Positions 46,393-59,300 of a stretch of DNA of 64,000 nucleotides are shown piece after piece. A program made the position numbers and the translations under genes. This DNA comes from Exophiala sp. HKRS030. Lineage: Eukaryota > Ascomycota > Eurotiomycetes > Chaetothyriales > Herpotrichiellaceae. A model generated the notes under the pieces. That model saw only the letters and a program-made list of their open reading frames with translations. It was not told the DNA's origin and ran no database searches. Every line of letters starts with the position of its first letter. Positions within the stretch are counted from its first letter, which is position 1. Location of the stretch: the NCBI GenBank assembly GCA_023897205.1, contig JAHWDD010000001.1:2294001-2358000 (forward strand), read 5' to 3'.

Positions 46393-48645
46393 TGTTTCTC
46401 CCTGGCTGTTTCGTCGCAGATTGCTCTGTAAAAGATTGCTTCTCTGTTTGTACTATACCAGCTTATCGACGATTACCCAGTCTCGATGCCGAGAATGAGA
46501 TGCGGGGTTGTGTTCTTGGATTTCTTGGGAAAAGCGACCAAAGACTGGAGTAAGCCGATAATAATAAACAAGTTGAAGTAAGCGAATTCAGAAACAGAAG
46601 CAAATTTTAAAAAGAGCACATGAATCGGATTCGAAACCTCTTAAGAGATTGAGATGATGTTAAACCCCGGACGGCCAGACCAGAACCGAGCGAGGTCACA
46701 ATATAAATAAAAAGTCCCGCATCAAGTATGGTTGAGCTTTGAAGTCAAAAGTGGTCAAGCCAGCTCAGGTAGGCAAGTCTCTTGACTCTTGATTAGGTCT
46801 TTGGGTCTATGTCGGTCACACGATGGCAAGATCCAATCCCTCAAATCTCAAGAGTCCAAGGCTCTCTCAAGCGCCAACTAAACCTCACTCTCTTCTCCCT
46901 CCACTCAAACGAAACACCATGGTACCTGGTTCGGTTTGAAGTTTCTGTCCAACCGACATGGCGCGGTGTATCTCCTGGTTCGAAGATCTGAGGAACGTTT
47001 GAAGTTTGGTGGCTTCGTGACGCGGCCGTTAGTTAGAGTGGAGGCAACTCTCTAAACCTAGAGAGGCACATCAAGGTATGCGCGCATACGAAATATGTTC
47101 GTAGGCATGTGTTCGTGTGCGTGGTAAGAGAAGTGTTTCAAAAATAGCTTCGATGGGGCGCGTGAGCCAATGATGTCACCACCTGGTCCCCCTTCTCTTA
47201 CAAGTTCGACGTACTCCGTACACTTTCTCGATCGTGAGGGACTAGTCGTTGACGAATGATCCTTGAATCTAACCACTCAACAACCCTCTCGTCTTCTCTT
47301 GGTACGTTTCCCATTGTGGAACTAATCGCGACTACACCTTCGAAAGAGAATCTGATAAGCCCGTAAAGACGACTTTGCGCGTCGACACGCTATCCATGCT
47401 ACTTGCCCTCGGCTTCGTGATAGGCACAGGCAGTCCAGGCGTACAGTTTCCTGACCATTATCAATTCGTTCCTATGGTGGTGATCCAATGCAGCAATCTC
47501 GAGTGGAAACAATATGCACGAGAGCAAGTTGACTTTGCTGGTTTTCGCAGTGCACAGCCCAGAATATTTACTGCATGGACGACCTCACCGGCAATAGAGC
47601 GTGCTGAGAACTTGCTAGAAATCCTTCTTGTGACTTTTGTCGTGATCATGTGAAATCCAAGATTCGTCTTTCTGCATAGGTTGTGTGCTGCGAAAGAGAG
47701 GGACAGGCGTTTAGGCGGCGACGTAAGCGTAGACCCTCCCAGCACGCACAGCCCCCCGGATCTTATCAATCCGCGAAAAGTCTATCACAGGGCATGCGAA
47801 CAGCATGTGCCTTCTAGCTCTACAAAGTGACGCATTCCCGGCCCTATCGATGTTGTCGTAAAAATTTCGGCGCATGAGCTCTAGCAATCCGTCACTCCAG
47901 CTCTCGGAATGCATTCATTCCGGGGTCTTATGGGTGTGGTAAAATGAGAAAAACGTCCGTATGCGCAAGGCTGTATGCGGCGAGCTTTCCTTAAGGGGCA
48001 CCAGCCTTGGCCACCACTACCACCAACTACCACTGCCTCTTCTTCCAGAACGTCTTCAATATTGCCTCACCTTTTCCCCACCCTGCAGCGTGAGATTTAA
48101 TACGAGCTGTCATGTTCAGAAGAGTCTAAGTGTACGGGTGGCAACTCATGAGCATCCGGCGCGCCTATTAGTGTGTCAGAAACCTGGAAATATGAAGATG
48201 CTATTTTCGGCGTTTCATCTTGTCAAGTCTTGACTTTGGGACTATTTGTTCCCGGGCATTCTGCGTGGCGAGAATGATGAAGTCTATCATCGGATATTTG
48301 AAGCATCTTTGCTGATGAACCATTCTCGCCTGCCAACGGCATACCGCGAGCCAAGTCGGGTGCCTTGCTGTGCCCGAGAACCAATCTCCGCGTTCGCAGT
48401 CGAATATTCCCTTGATTGAAGAGTTGACAAACCCCTTCGTCCAAGCAATCGGGCATTTGCTCCGATCGCCTACCGCTTGCCATTAATAGTGCCAAATTGT
48501 AGTCACTAAGCAGACTCGATGGTCTGGGAGTGAGCCCTGAAAATTTACCAGTAAATGCTCCGCCAGAAGTGGTCTCATCCGACCATCTACGATTTCACAC
48601 AATCGACAAGTGTGTCACCAGCCCCGAGCTAGATAGTTTCAACCA
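46393..48645. other. Intergenic region without recognised genes
   Basis: About 2.25 kb. It has short frames without recognisable motifs (for example 47375-47653 plus, 92 codons) and one GTACTCCGTA motif at 47211-47220. Nothing else supported. Confidence 0.4.
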
Positions 48646-50011
48646 TTACTCTTCCGTAAGATCAATGAAGATCTTCGGCTTTCTCGGAGGTGCAGCAGTC
48701 TCCATCAGCTCATCTTCTTCGTCCGCTCTGCCGTGCTTCCGACCTATCTGGTTATCACTGAGATTTGTGTCGAGTCGCTGCGAGATCGACGGCGGATGGT
48801 GTGTTCCAGACTTTTCTCTAGTCAAAGCGATTGGATCCGAACGATCAAATTGTTTCGGTGGTTCTTGCTGGATCTCTGTTTTCACCCTCGTCTGCAAATG
48901 AGGGATTGCCGCATCTTTGGAATCTTCGAGGGTGACTATTGCGACTTTCTCGCTAGCAGCATTAGCGGCGGCCAGTTGTTCCTGTTAACGTGTCAGTGTC
49001 GAAGAGTCTCCCTCCCCACTGAGTGTATCACTAACCTCCAGCTGTAAGATACGCAGATTCTGCTCCCTCACGGTATTCTTATTTATACGAAGCATGTCTT
49101 CTGTACGTTGTAGCATCAAATTTGGTTCGGGCTGCGGCGATGGATACCGTGGAATGCATCCCAGGGTCTGCAATGTCCCTGATCGTTTCAGCAACCACAT
49201 ATCGAATGCCCGTCAGTGTTTCACTTACTTCGGCTTCTGTAGAAGTAAAGAAAACTGTAGGTCTTTCCAAACGCACCATCAATGGGCAGCCATTCTTTGT
49301 TTGTTAACTGAGGTGGCAATTGGGGGGTTTCTGCACCGTATCTAGCATATTATTTCGGTTAGTAAAGTGCGCATCGCCCTCGCATGGGATCTTACACGAT
49401 TCTGTGGCTGATGGTCGTAGCTTTGACAAGCTCCTTAGGGATGGGGACAGGGCTGTTTCGCCTGCCTAGAATGATCGAGGGAGGGCTGGCTATGTCCCTC
49501 ATCTGTGCTCTGCAGATCTGGACTTCTATGGTTCCGGCGTTTTGAATCTCAAGAGGTGAGGGAGGCGCAGGAAGAAGGGAATCCTCATCTGAAGCTAGTC
49601 AGTGTCAAGCCCAACCACTAAATAGAGAAACTTCCCGATATCAAGGTCCCCAATCTCGAAACCTTGGCGATACCACAGTCCGGTGTCCTGATTTGTGTAA
49701 GATGTGCTGTCAAGGTCAAGACTAGATGCCTTCTGAAGGACTCTGTTCAGAGTTTTGCAACTAGCCCGTGACATGATACTCCAAACCGTGAGAATCCCAT
49801 CGATATATAATACTGCAAGCACGTAAGGTGCATCATGGAATTTGAATCGTTCTTGAAGAGAGATCTGGATCCTGAATTTTTGACCAGTCCTAACCTCTAC
49901 ATAGCGCGTGAGAACATCGTCTCGGGGTCGTTGCTGTTTCGGGTCGTGAACTTCCTCCAGAGGACGTCCGTCGATGACGAATCGCACATCGATGTGGTCT
50001 TGGGACGGCAT
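48646..50011 (-). CDS. DUF7918-like fungal protein with C-terminal SUMO-interacting motif
   Basis: Exon model: 50011-49663 (end uncertain), 49588-49396, 49341-49229, 49178-49036, 48981-48646. The last three introns are 54, 50 and 54 nt with GTAAGA, GTAAGT and GTTAGT donors and consistent phases. Landmarks of this fungal family: VRFVIDGRPLEEV, TRYVEVRTGQKFRI, VLYIDG, a GTIEVQICR strand, then TLQTLGCIPRYPSPQPEP. The rest is charged and ends KIFIDLTEE, a SUMO-interacting-type motif. The family is found in many fungi and its function is unknown to me. The first intron is uncertain: 49589-49662 (GTTTCG, CTTCAG) keeps phase but removes a plausible coding stretch (GFEIGDLDI). Confidence 0.72.
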
Positions 50012-53000
50012 GATCGTAAGGACAAAGCAATGTCAAGCTGCGAATCTTTGCTGTTCAGACCGGTCAGTAGCAAGCCAAAATGCGAATCGATGTACAGAAA
50101 GTCTAAATAGACCCGAAGAATGATCAGCCATCAGTCACAGGTGATACAAGTGAATCTCTTCGCCGTGAAGAATGCGATACAGCAGTTACCACACTAGACA
50201 GCGTGGAAGCACATCACCGGCTCAGTGAAATTGGTCAAAATCCGGAGGTCTCACTGAATTGGCCGCGGCACAAGAGATACGCCCTGAACCAGGCTCGCAC
50301 CAACAGGTTGTCCGTCATGACTCCTCTTGAATGGGCTGCCAAAAGTTCGGTTCTATCCGCCGATCTTGAAATGTAAGTTGAGCTCAGGTTCATGCTTTTT
50401 GTCGCACTCCTCTAGCCACTCTTAGATGCTGAATATTCCGACGTGGTTGTATTCATATGAAGAAGGATCTGTTCTCTGAAAGGGAGAAGAGGGAAATGTT
50501 TCTCTGAGCCCGTGGTGCTTCTTGACCCAAGTCGCTACATGCGGCTTGAAAGGCAGTAACATCGATCTTGCAATTAATATTAAGGTAAACGGCGCGGGTG
50601 CTCACATAGGAACAACAAGTTCAAGAGAGATCAGAGGCATAATGGTATAATTTGTGTGCTCGATCAGAGAGCATCGCAAAGCGCACCTTCTCCTTCTGTT
50701 ATCTTGACTGGAAATCTGTGCAGGGCTTACCTCAAGCTGAACTTCGTCAGCGATTCTCCTTCATGAGAGAAAGGGTTATATGCCTCATCTCTCTTTCCGT
50801 GCGCAACCGGAGTCGATACAGAATGAAATTAGATGTTGGCAGGCATTTCCAAGGACGGGTGAAAGTGTCCCTCCAAAATCAAGTTAACAAAATCCTGCGC
50901 AGAAATTTCTGTCCTTCTGGATTCTGCACGGTCAGAACATAAAGAAATTCACTCATGCTCCCTGGGTGCAAATTAACATCATGCTTGCAATGGCTAGATG
51001 CCCAGCAAAGAGGTGTTCAGGGTTGAGACCGTTACAGTTTCACCCGCCAGATCCAACTCCATGCCTCGAGATAGAGAGATATTATGTCACCAACGGTTTT
51101 TGTTTCATGTGCCTGGGGACGGAATTACCCTCACTAAGACATCCGAAATGCGTACACATATCTCGTAGAATCTCACTTCAACTCACCCTCATCAAAATTC
51201 TCCTCTCCTCAAATTTCGATAGGGATTTTCAACGCTTTTTCGCGAGATATCTCAGACGAAACTGCTAAAACGTCTCTCGACACTAGAGGTAGGGGCAGAA
51301 TTGCTTAGCACCCTTCTCTCCATCACCCGCGCCAACACGGGATAGACGTCCTGCAGCAAATTCAGGAAGTTCGAAGCTACTGGCCCTGGTAGGTACTTGG
51401 ATCTCTTCCGGTTGGTAAGCCTGGCGAATATGAGGGGTTTCGAGCCATAAGCGACTCGGAATGGACTACCAATGCCTACCAGGTGCCAGCAATCCACCAT
51501 TGAGAATATTAATCGACCTGAAGAGTGGTCTGCAGGCATTGATAGGTCGATAGCAGGAAAATCACGAAACCTGGCTGGTCGTTTCTTGGACACGGTAGAA
51601 GTCCGGTCTCCTTCCGCTTGCTCATGGGGAGGATGATCCCTTGCATGCTGCGGCCTCTGACTAAAGCCACGGCATGCACGGCTTTGGTGCCTGTAAAGCC
51701 CTGGGAATCTCTCTTTGCCACCGTCCTTCCGAGTTGCAGCGTCGTGCAGCGCTCGTGCTAGCTCAAACGTTCAAAGCTTACTGTTGACCAGCAAATGCCG
51801 TCCCAGTTTCGTATGAGCAATTCAAGCAGAAAGAGATCAAGTCTTCCGACAAAGTTAGCAACCACTGGTGCCAGGCTTGTATCATGAGCGGATAGATGCA
51901 TGTATGCAGCCAGAACGCTCATGGAACTAGCCCGACGACGACCCAGAATCTCTCTGAAGACAGAGTCGACACAGTCTAGACGCATAATCTCGTCTTTCAC
52001 GTAGACTCTCAAGGTGTGTAGCTCGAACGAACCGCAGTCAAAAGCAATTTATTTGTGCACACATGTGCATGCCAATGCTGCACTGCACACGGCGGCAGTG
52101 TCTGCTGCCAACGACGGAGGCGAAGTCAGTTGGCGAAGAAACGTCCTGGAGGTCAAGGACGCTTAGGATAGGCCAACGTCAAAGATAAGTCTTCGAGCGC
52201 AGCTGAGAACCCACCAAGGCCTCCTTTCTTCGAGACCGATCATGGAACTACATCGCCACATACAATAACAAAGGAGTAGCCATGGAGCACGACTACCTCG
52301 TTGTCAGGGGTTTTGACCTTGCATATTCCTTGTGCTCAACCCCAATCCAATCCGCTTGGGCACGGCATGCACACGGTGTAGCGCTAGACTTGGGATATCG
52401 GAACGCTAATGCTCTGAACAAAAAGCGGTTTTCGCGGCACGCAGTGGCTTGTCGACAAGGACCTGAGGGCAAACCTTACCGTTCAAATGCCTATTCGGGC
52501 ATGCTGGGTTCAAACAGTCGTAATCTGGCCAGCCGAGGTGGCTTTATGTAGAAATGTAGTTAGCAATTAGTCGGCGGATTGACGATGTAACGAAGGAGAT
52601 GCTCGACCGGCTTGGAATGGCCAGCTATTGCGGCTTTGTAGATCCTCCACTTGTGGGTAGTGTAGCCCGCTCTCGATTGAGAGACGTTTGGACGGTTAAT
52701 TTCCACGCACAATTCAACTTGTTCTCTCAATAGGGAACGCAAACCCTTGCTCGCGTGGGCGCTGGGATCCTGGATCAATGATCAGTGACTGTCCGAAACC
52801 TGGGTCTGACGTTCGAAATGGCAACGCAAAGATCATCGACAAGGATGGGGATCTTTAGTTGCGACTCCAGACGTTTGTCTCTGCATGCCGCGCCGTGACC
52901 AGGATATGCTGAGGATGAAAGTGAAGCGAAATTGATGACTGGGTAGTTGATCCGGGTACACCGAAAGGTTAACTATGTACTTCGTAGACGCACCAGACTT

Positions 53001-54069
53001 GTGCGCATTGTTGACACGTGATGTGATGCGATATCTCTCCCCAGTTGTCTGCCATCATCTAAGTCTTTATCCTCGTTGGTTCATTGATTCTGAATCGCCT
53101 TCTGAGAGTCTAGCTTTGTAAGAGTTAATTTAGACTGTGTAACGTGCACAATGCATGTATCGTATTGCAACAGTCAGAGAATATATTAGCTGATGATTGT
53201 AAGCTACTGATCACACCATGCACAGCAGCCGTCAGGTCGACTATGGACTACGTCGTTGGCCTCGCTTACACTAGGATTTTTTGACAATGCAGATAACCAT
53301 GTTGATAGTTAGGCTCTGGCATTCAAAACCTGGTGAAGTCCTGCAACGAGTGTAGGATCCATAATCACGAAGTACTTCAGAGGCTCCAAGCTTGACCACC
53401 AATCCGAGTTTCTCACCATCTTAGCGTCGGCATGTTGAAGATAGACAGAACCAACCTGTCTCTCACCGAATACCTCATTTGGCTCCTCAAAAATCATGCA
53501 AGAGAACACTGGTCAAGTGGAAGTATTGAAATCGAGCGAAATGGGTGGTTATTGTTTTTAAGGAGACTACACACGACATAAGCTGATACATATGATTGAC
53601 ATCACCAATGATGTTTACAGCAGTCCATGCCGGTCAACAAGCCAAGTTATGCTCCTTGTAAGCGACATCACTCAGGAGGGTCGCCCTTCCTAGCTGGAAA
53701 ACCAGAATAAGATGCCCAACTTCAGCATGTAGTGTACCTGCTCTTCCACACGCAACAGGAGATATGAGTGAAGTCCCATTCCCATAAACTTTTGACCAGA
53801 AATTCCTGCGTGTCTAGCATGCTGTTTCCTCCTTTTCCGCTTTCCAAAAAAGTTATCCAAATCCCCTAGCAGGGTACGTCAAGTTGAAGGTCTATCAAAT
53901 ATCCCGAAAGATGATTTTTTGAATGATCGTTTGATTCGTAATCGTTCATGGTGGAAACCACCCGTCATTAAATCGTAAAAGGAGAATCTAGTTATTGCAC
54001 AATATACACCGTTCAAAACGCCTTGAGCTGATGTGGGATCGACGTTGTCGTAACCCTCATCAGTAATAC
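50012..54069. other. Intergenic region of about 4 kb
   Basis: No gene can be supported. The best candidates are weak: a plus-strand frame 50108-50375 without an ATG whose peptide looks protein-like, and minus-strand frames at 51252-51593 and 51758-52012 without recognisable motifs. The 53.6-54.0 kb part is richer in A/T. Confidence 0.4.
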
Positions 54070-56304
54070 TCAGTTTGGCGCTGCGGTAGGAAACAGAGAA
54101 TATGACACTCGCGTGTTGCGTCTAGGCCGAGAACTTCCAGTGTTGGATCTTTTCCGACCGCTAACCATCTTGGTTGCATCAGCATCTGCAATAGAAGACT
54201 TTCGCGTAGGAATGATAATCTTTGCATCATAGGTCGTGTATTCCCCATCCAGAGTTGTCGACTTGGTGGGATCGATGATTTCGGAGATAGGCACACTCCC
54301 ACTGAAGCTCACACGCGAACTATCCCGGACTGTTTCTCTGCTGCCCCTCTGATAGTCGTCGAGGGGGTTGAACAACCAAAGTTTGCGAGGTGAGCAAAAT
54401 CCGACAGGCTCGTGCTCGAGTTGGATGACCTGTGTGTTCCCGCGATCGAAGACGCTATTGAGAGTATGATACTTTCTTGTGAGCTAGACTTGCTCATAGT
54501 GGAATGTGGACTGCGTCTGGATCGTGGGGAAACAGTGGTTGAGCCAATGTATTCACGATCGCCTGTCTTAATTTCCGATATCATGTTTGATGCCAAAGAT
54601 GCAGCAGGAATTGTTGTAAGTGAATCAATACCCAAACCTAGCAGCGGTGATGACGGCTCTTCGAGTAGGGCGAGAGAAGATTGAGAGCTGATTGCTTGTT
54701 GCATGACCGGTATGGTCTTACTGGTAGACTGCATCATAAGTGGGGTCGATGCCGATGAGGAGGCCTCGTCTATCGATTGTTGTTCTACCGTCAAGTATTT
54801 TTCCCGGGAAAGAGGATGGCATTTGGTTGAGAAGTCTGCATTATGAGTTTGAATATCATCTCCAGCAAGATAATCGTCATCTGTTGCATGGTCCCATGAA
54901 TAATCAATGGCATCTTCCCAATTGCCAATATCAATCATTTTCACTCCGACCGACAACCGTTTCTTGCTATCCGGGCTAACAGAGCCGTTAGCGGTCGCTT
55001 GGTCTGGCGTGTGCTCGCTTGCAACCATAGACATTACACTCTCGTAGGCGCTATCGAACTGTATTTCACCAGACGATTGGCTTCGGCGCTTGTGTCTGAT
55101 TGAAGGTTGACTTCTCGAAGAAGTGTGGGAGAAGTGGGAGGCAACGGGAGAGTAAGTCGTTGACGATGGGGGAATGATGGCTTTTTCTTCCTCCTCTTCA
55201 GGTATGACCTCCGTCACAAACTTTGGTGGAGATGGCAGGGGCGCTGTGCGCAGAGGAAGGGCAATGTCATCCTTGGTAGAGACAGCATGTACTGCATCAG
55301 GAACAAGAGGAAGAGGTTTACCAAAAGCGGTGGTATTGCTGGCAGGGGCCCAGGCTGTTGGTCGTGATGACTGGTCTGATAGCGAGGCAATGTCACTGGA
55401 CGTGACGGAGAGTCTTGTCGGTCGCGAGAAGTTTTCCATGGAGCGAGACATGCGGAAGGTTGTAGGACTGTACGGCGATGACAATTCATCCTTGGGTGGT
55501 GGCAAAGGTCGTGGTGGAGTGGTAGGTGAAAGCGCAATTGCGTCAGTAGCTGTTGATGTTGATTCTGTGCCGTCGAATTCTGGTGGTGGAATTGTTCTGG
55601 GCAAATCCGAAATTGGAATGCCACGAATGACATCCTCTGCTTGTTGCTCTGTACGAATAGCATGGAAATCGGAGACCAATTGGGTTTTGGTGACTGTATC
55701 TAGGCTCTGAAATTGAGCTTGATCTGCATGGGTCAGGTGTTGAAAGGCAAAAGGTGTAGAGATGACCTTCTTCAGACCAGGGCCTGGGACGTATTAGAGC
55801 TGGCAAAGTGACATGGAGGCTGGAAAACTTACGCTTCGGGCTTGTAGCAAGTTGGCGGTATGCTTTGACCCTATCCTCAGTAACGTCTCCGGAAGCATCC
55901 TCCAAAGGTGACGGCATGAGGTTGAGCTTGCTTCCCTGACGCTTGAGGAGGCGCGTGCCTCTCGATATAAGGCTCTTCGTCGTAGTCTCTGTTCGCTCTT
56001 GTGGCATTCTACCATGATCCACAAAACTCTGGCGTGAACTTGGTCGAGACGTTTCGTTGGAAGTTTCTGATAGGGATCGGGCATACAGGGAAAAGGATGA
56101 ATTCACTGTGTGGGTCCTTGTTCTGCCTTTGTATTTAGGAGAAGCTTCGCGACTCTCAGTAACAACGACGGGATCCTTCATCAGGTCATTCAATGCCTGC
56201 CTAGAAGGTTCGACAGCGTCCTTTGAGAACCAATCATGAGCAATAGCGTGTATCTTGTCGCTGCCTTGCTTTGAGTGCCCATGAGCCCAGGGAAATCGGG
56301 CCAT
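54070..56304 (-). CDS. CRIB (p21-Rho-binding) domain protein; probable frameshift near 54390
   Basis: Two exons, 56304-55833 and 55783-54070. The intron (49 nt) has GTAAGT and CCCAG. Across it lies GLKKVISTPFAFQHLTHAD (about residues 160-180), matching the CRIB consensus I-S-x-P-x(2-4)-F-x-H-x(2)-H, followed by FQSLDTVTKTQLVSDFHAIR. CRIB proteins bind GTP-loaded Cdc42/Rac; in fungi many act in polarity or septation. The rest is disordered and S/P/T-rich with polyproline (PPRPLPPPK). A conserved block near residue 410 (RLSVGVKMIDIGNWEDAIDYSW) is shared with other fungal proteins of this type. The first frame ends at 54309; a basic tail (RKRSNTGSSRPRRNTRVSYSLFP) in another frame runs to 54070 and is reached if one base is missing between 54382 and 54399. 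The full protein would have 728 residues. Confidence 0.8.
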
Positions 56305-59300
56305 TTGCTCCCAAAAACGGGTCTGGCGTGGAACCGAATACTACAGTAGCAATGTTGAAATGTCGCCAGGTCAAGACGACCGAGATTTCCTGGAAGTCAG
56401 ATTCAAGACAACAACATCTCCTGCGCGTATACTAATGGCGACTGTCGGCCGATTCGTGGATTGGCGGCTGAAAGGGCAGGACGGGACCTTGGGCTTGCCC
56501 CGTCATCAAACTTGGATCTGTGGTCGTGTTGAGCACTCGGAACTTTGATGGGGAAGCTTCAAAGCGTAGGATGTAACGACCAGGCTTCCTAATGCGTAAA
56601 CAGGAACAGTTTCATCAGAGATCCAGCTGTGTTGAAACAATTTGCGAGGTGTAGAGGTTGCTGGAAGGTAACGAGAGTGGGAACTTCCAGTCTCAAGTAG
56701 CCGACATGAAACAGACCCGGCGAGATATTTGACTGTCCAGACTTCAACTGATGGATGTGGGCGGAGACAGAGGCTAGACAACAAACAAAGTGACGAGGGA
56801 AACCAGCGAACAAGACGAGATGATTCACAATAATATCACAGAAACGATCGACAGATATAGAGGTCGGACAAAGAAGAAGGAACAGAGCAAACGACTTGGG
56901 GAGCAAGAAAAGATATTTAGACACTGCTCAAGATTGTCATACCATTGGCAGAATTGCAACAGAAGTGGAGTGAGGAATTGTCTTTGGTCCATTGGGCCCA
57001 TGAGGCAAGTACAGGGCGGATGGAGCAGCAGGCAAGGGTGAGAAGAAGATGCCCACTGCTCACGGTCTGCAAGGCTCTGCAGCTCGAAATGGGGTCAGTA
57101 CCGCGAACACGCCCAAAGTCTCAATGGAGAGTAGTGTTATGCTTCCGAATCAACGCGTCTTCAGACGGCTCGCTTCATCAACCAACCCCATAGTTACGGA
57201 GGAGACCACAAGCCATTGTCAATAGGGGATCGACTCCATGTATCTTTTGGCGCGAGTGGAGTTCTCTGAGTGTGAAGGAGCTGGCGAGGAGATTTGATGG
57301 GGCGGATACTCACTCGGAGCAGGTGGTTCTCTGGAGTGGGTCAAGGAGCATCGCATCTGCATCAAGTGGGTCTTTTATTGCGTGGGCGGAAGCCAACATC
57401 CCGGACCTTATGTTCGGGAACCAGGGACACGGAACCAGGGGATGAAGCGGTCACAAAACTTTCAAATGTCAAGATGCATAAAGTCCCCTGCTCTCCATCC
57501 TTGGAAGCGTTTTAGGCACGTTTGTTAACGCAGACCATCCCGGCGCGACTCGCCAATGACCCTGACGATGTGACGGCGAGGAATACACGCGTAGTCAGCT
57601 TCCATGGTCCGAGCCCCGACTCACCTTCTTGTTGAAGTCTTTTTCTGTCGTGACTCGCGGCCGTAGTTGAGCTTTCCCAGGTCTAGCCAGGTGAGTTTTG
57701 AAGACATCAAATCATGCTTACCAGAATGACGATATGATTGTATGTTTGTCCAGCCAACGGCTTTCATGCTGTGATCGTAATTGATGGAAATTCAGGCCGG
57801 GACATGCTTCTGGGAGCTATATTCCTTCCGCAGGGACAACTCCCCCGAAACATTAGTGGCAACGCACCACTCAACAGTCCCTATTTGACCCAAGAATCTC
57901 TGTGGGAGGAATCCACGGCTTCTGTCTGCTGCAGTGATCGGCAGCAATAAAGGCAAGCAACTAGCTCAAGGGAGAGTTTCGTTGGCGTGGCTGCTATAAG
58001 CCACATAGTCGTGGTGTCGTTCGTCGTGAAGGCCTCAACCCACTAAGAAGCATACTGAGCCGACTCCGTACTGGTAATTTCAGTTAGTGTCAACGAATAT
58101 TTATCTGCAACGGTCTAGTCCCACGCACGGTAGTCTGTACGCAGTAGACTACACTCAGTTCAACTAAACACATACTCCGTACTCTGTCGATGCAAGCTTC
58201 GATATCCCGAGGAGCAGGGGATCCTATCGTCACGACCAGGGGACTGAATGTGCCGCCCTATTCAGGTTAGGTACTCGGGAGTGAAAAAGGTGGCGGACCA
58301 TTGCAGCAGTTCCACTTACAGACTGTTCAATGTGACATAGGTCTGTATTCCGGCTGAGTCTGCGGAACTGAACATGAGACAAGCGGAGGCATCACAGGAT
58401 CAAATTGATTGTCAGACAGGTGGACTCGAAGCTGTGATTCGAGTCAGGAAGCTCAAGAACAACAGGTCGTGTACAAGAATTGCGGAAGACTGGGGAAACG
58501 ATCGTAGTGGGAGAATCACGAGAGCTTCAGTCTTCAGGCGAGAAGAACGATGACGAAGTCGAAAAGCGAGGGCAGGTGCGACCGCCGGCCCATCTGTCGA
58601 GGACACGACGTGACTGCGACTCCACGGGAGCCAGGAGGAAGGTCCTAAGTTTGAACTAATTCACACGCTTATACAGACTAGGCGTCTTGGGCATCCCCTA
58701 GTCCACTGGCAAAAAGCGGCGCAAATCATGGGCGTCGACCACCCAGCAGGATCGACCGGACGCTTGATACTAGTCTTATTGTAGTTAGACCCAGAACTTG
58801 GCAAGCATTCTATTTTCCTTAGCGCATCTTAGCCTTCCTTGAACCTACATGATTGGCTGTTTTCAAGCATCAGCGGGCATTTCCCCTGCATTTTCTCCCG
58901 CAAAGAACTGTTCTTTGTCCACCGAATCTTTGATGCTGACGAAAAATCCATCGCCCGTTTCAAGATACGTGATAACTTTGCTTCGTGTAAAAGCATGCCC
59001 CAAGCGTCGAGCCATGAACTTGCCCACCGAACATGGGGTTGGATGGCAAATGTGGCTGTTTGGGTACGTGGGATGATCCAAAGTGCAGCTGCCGCCTTCG
59101 ACTTCAGACGATCTTCTCATCGGATCACTTCTTTCACCCCTTGCACGCTCGCAGTGACGAGCTCTCGTCTTTCTACTCCGTATTGCCGAAATAGTACAAA
59201 TAAGATACGGAGTTGCGTCAAACGCGCTTCTTCAAATCCCTACCCAAAGTTCCAACGTCATGTCTCGAACCCTGTACCTTGTTGGGCCGAGCTTGGGAAC

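Noticed and set aside
51252..52012. Two minus-strand frames (113 and 84 codons)
   Set aside because: They look partly protein-like but share no splice link and no known motif, so I did not call a gene.
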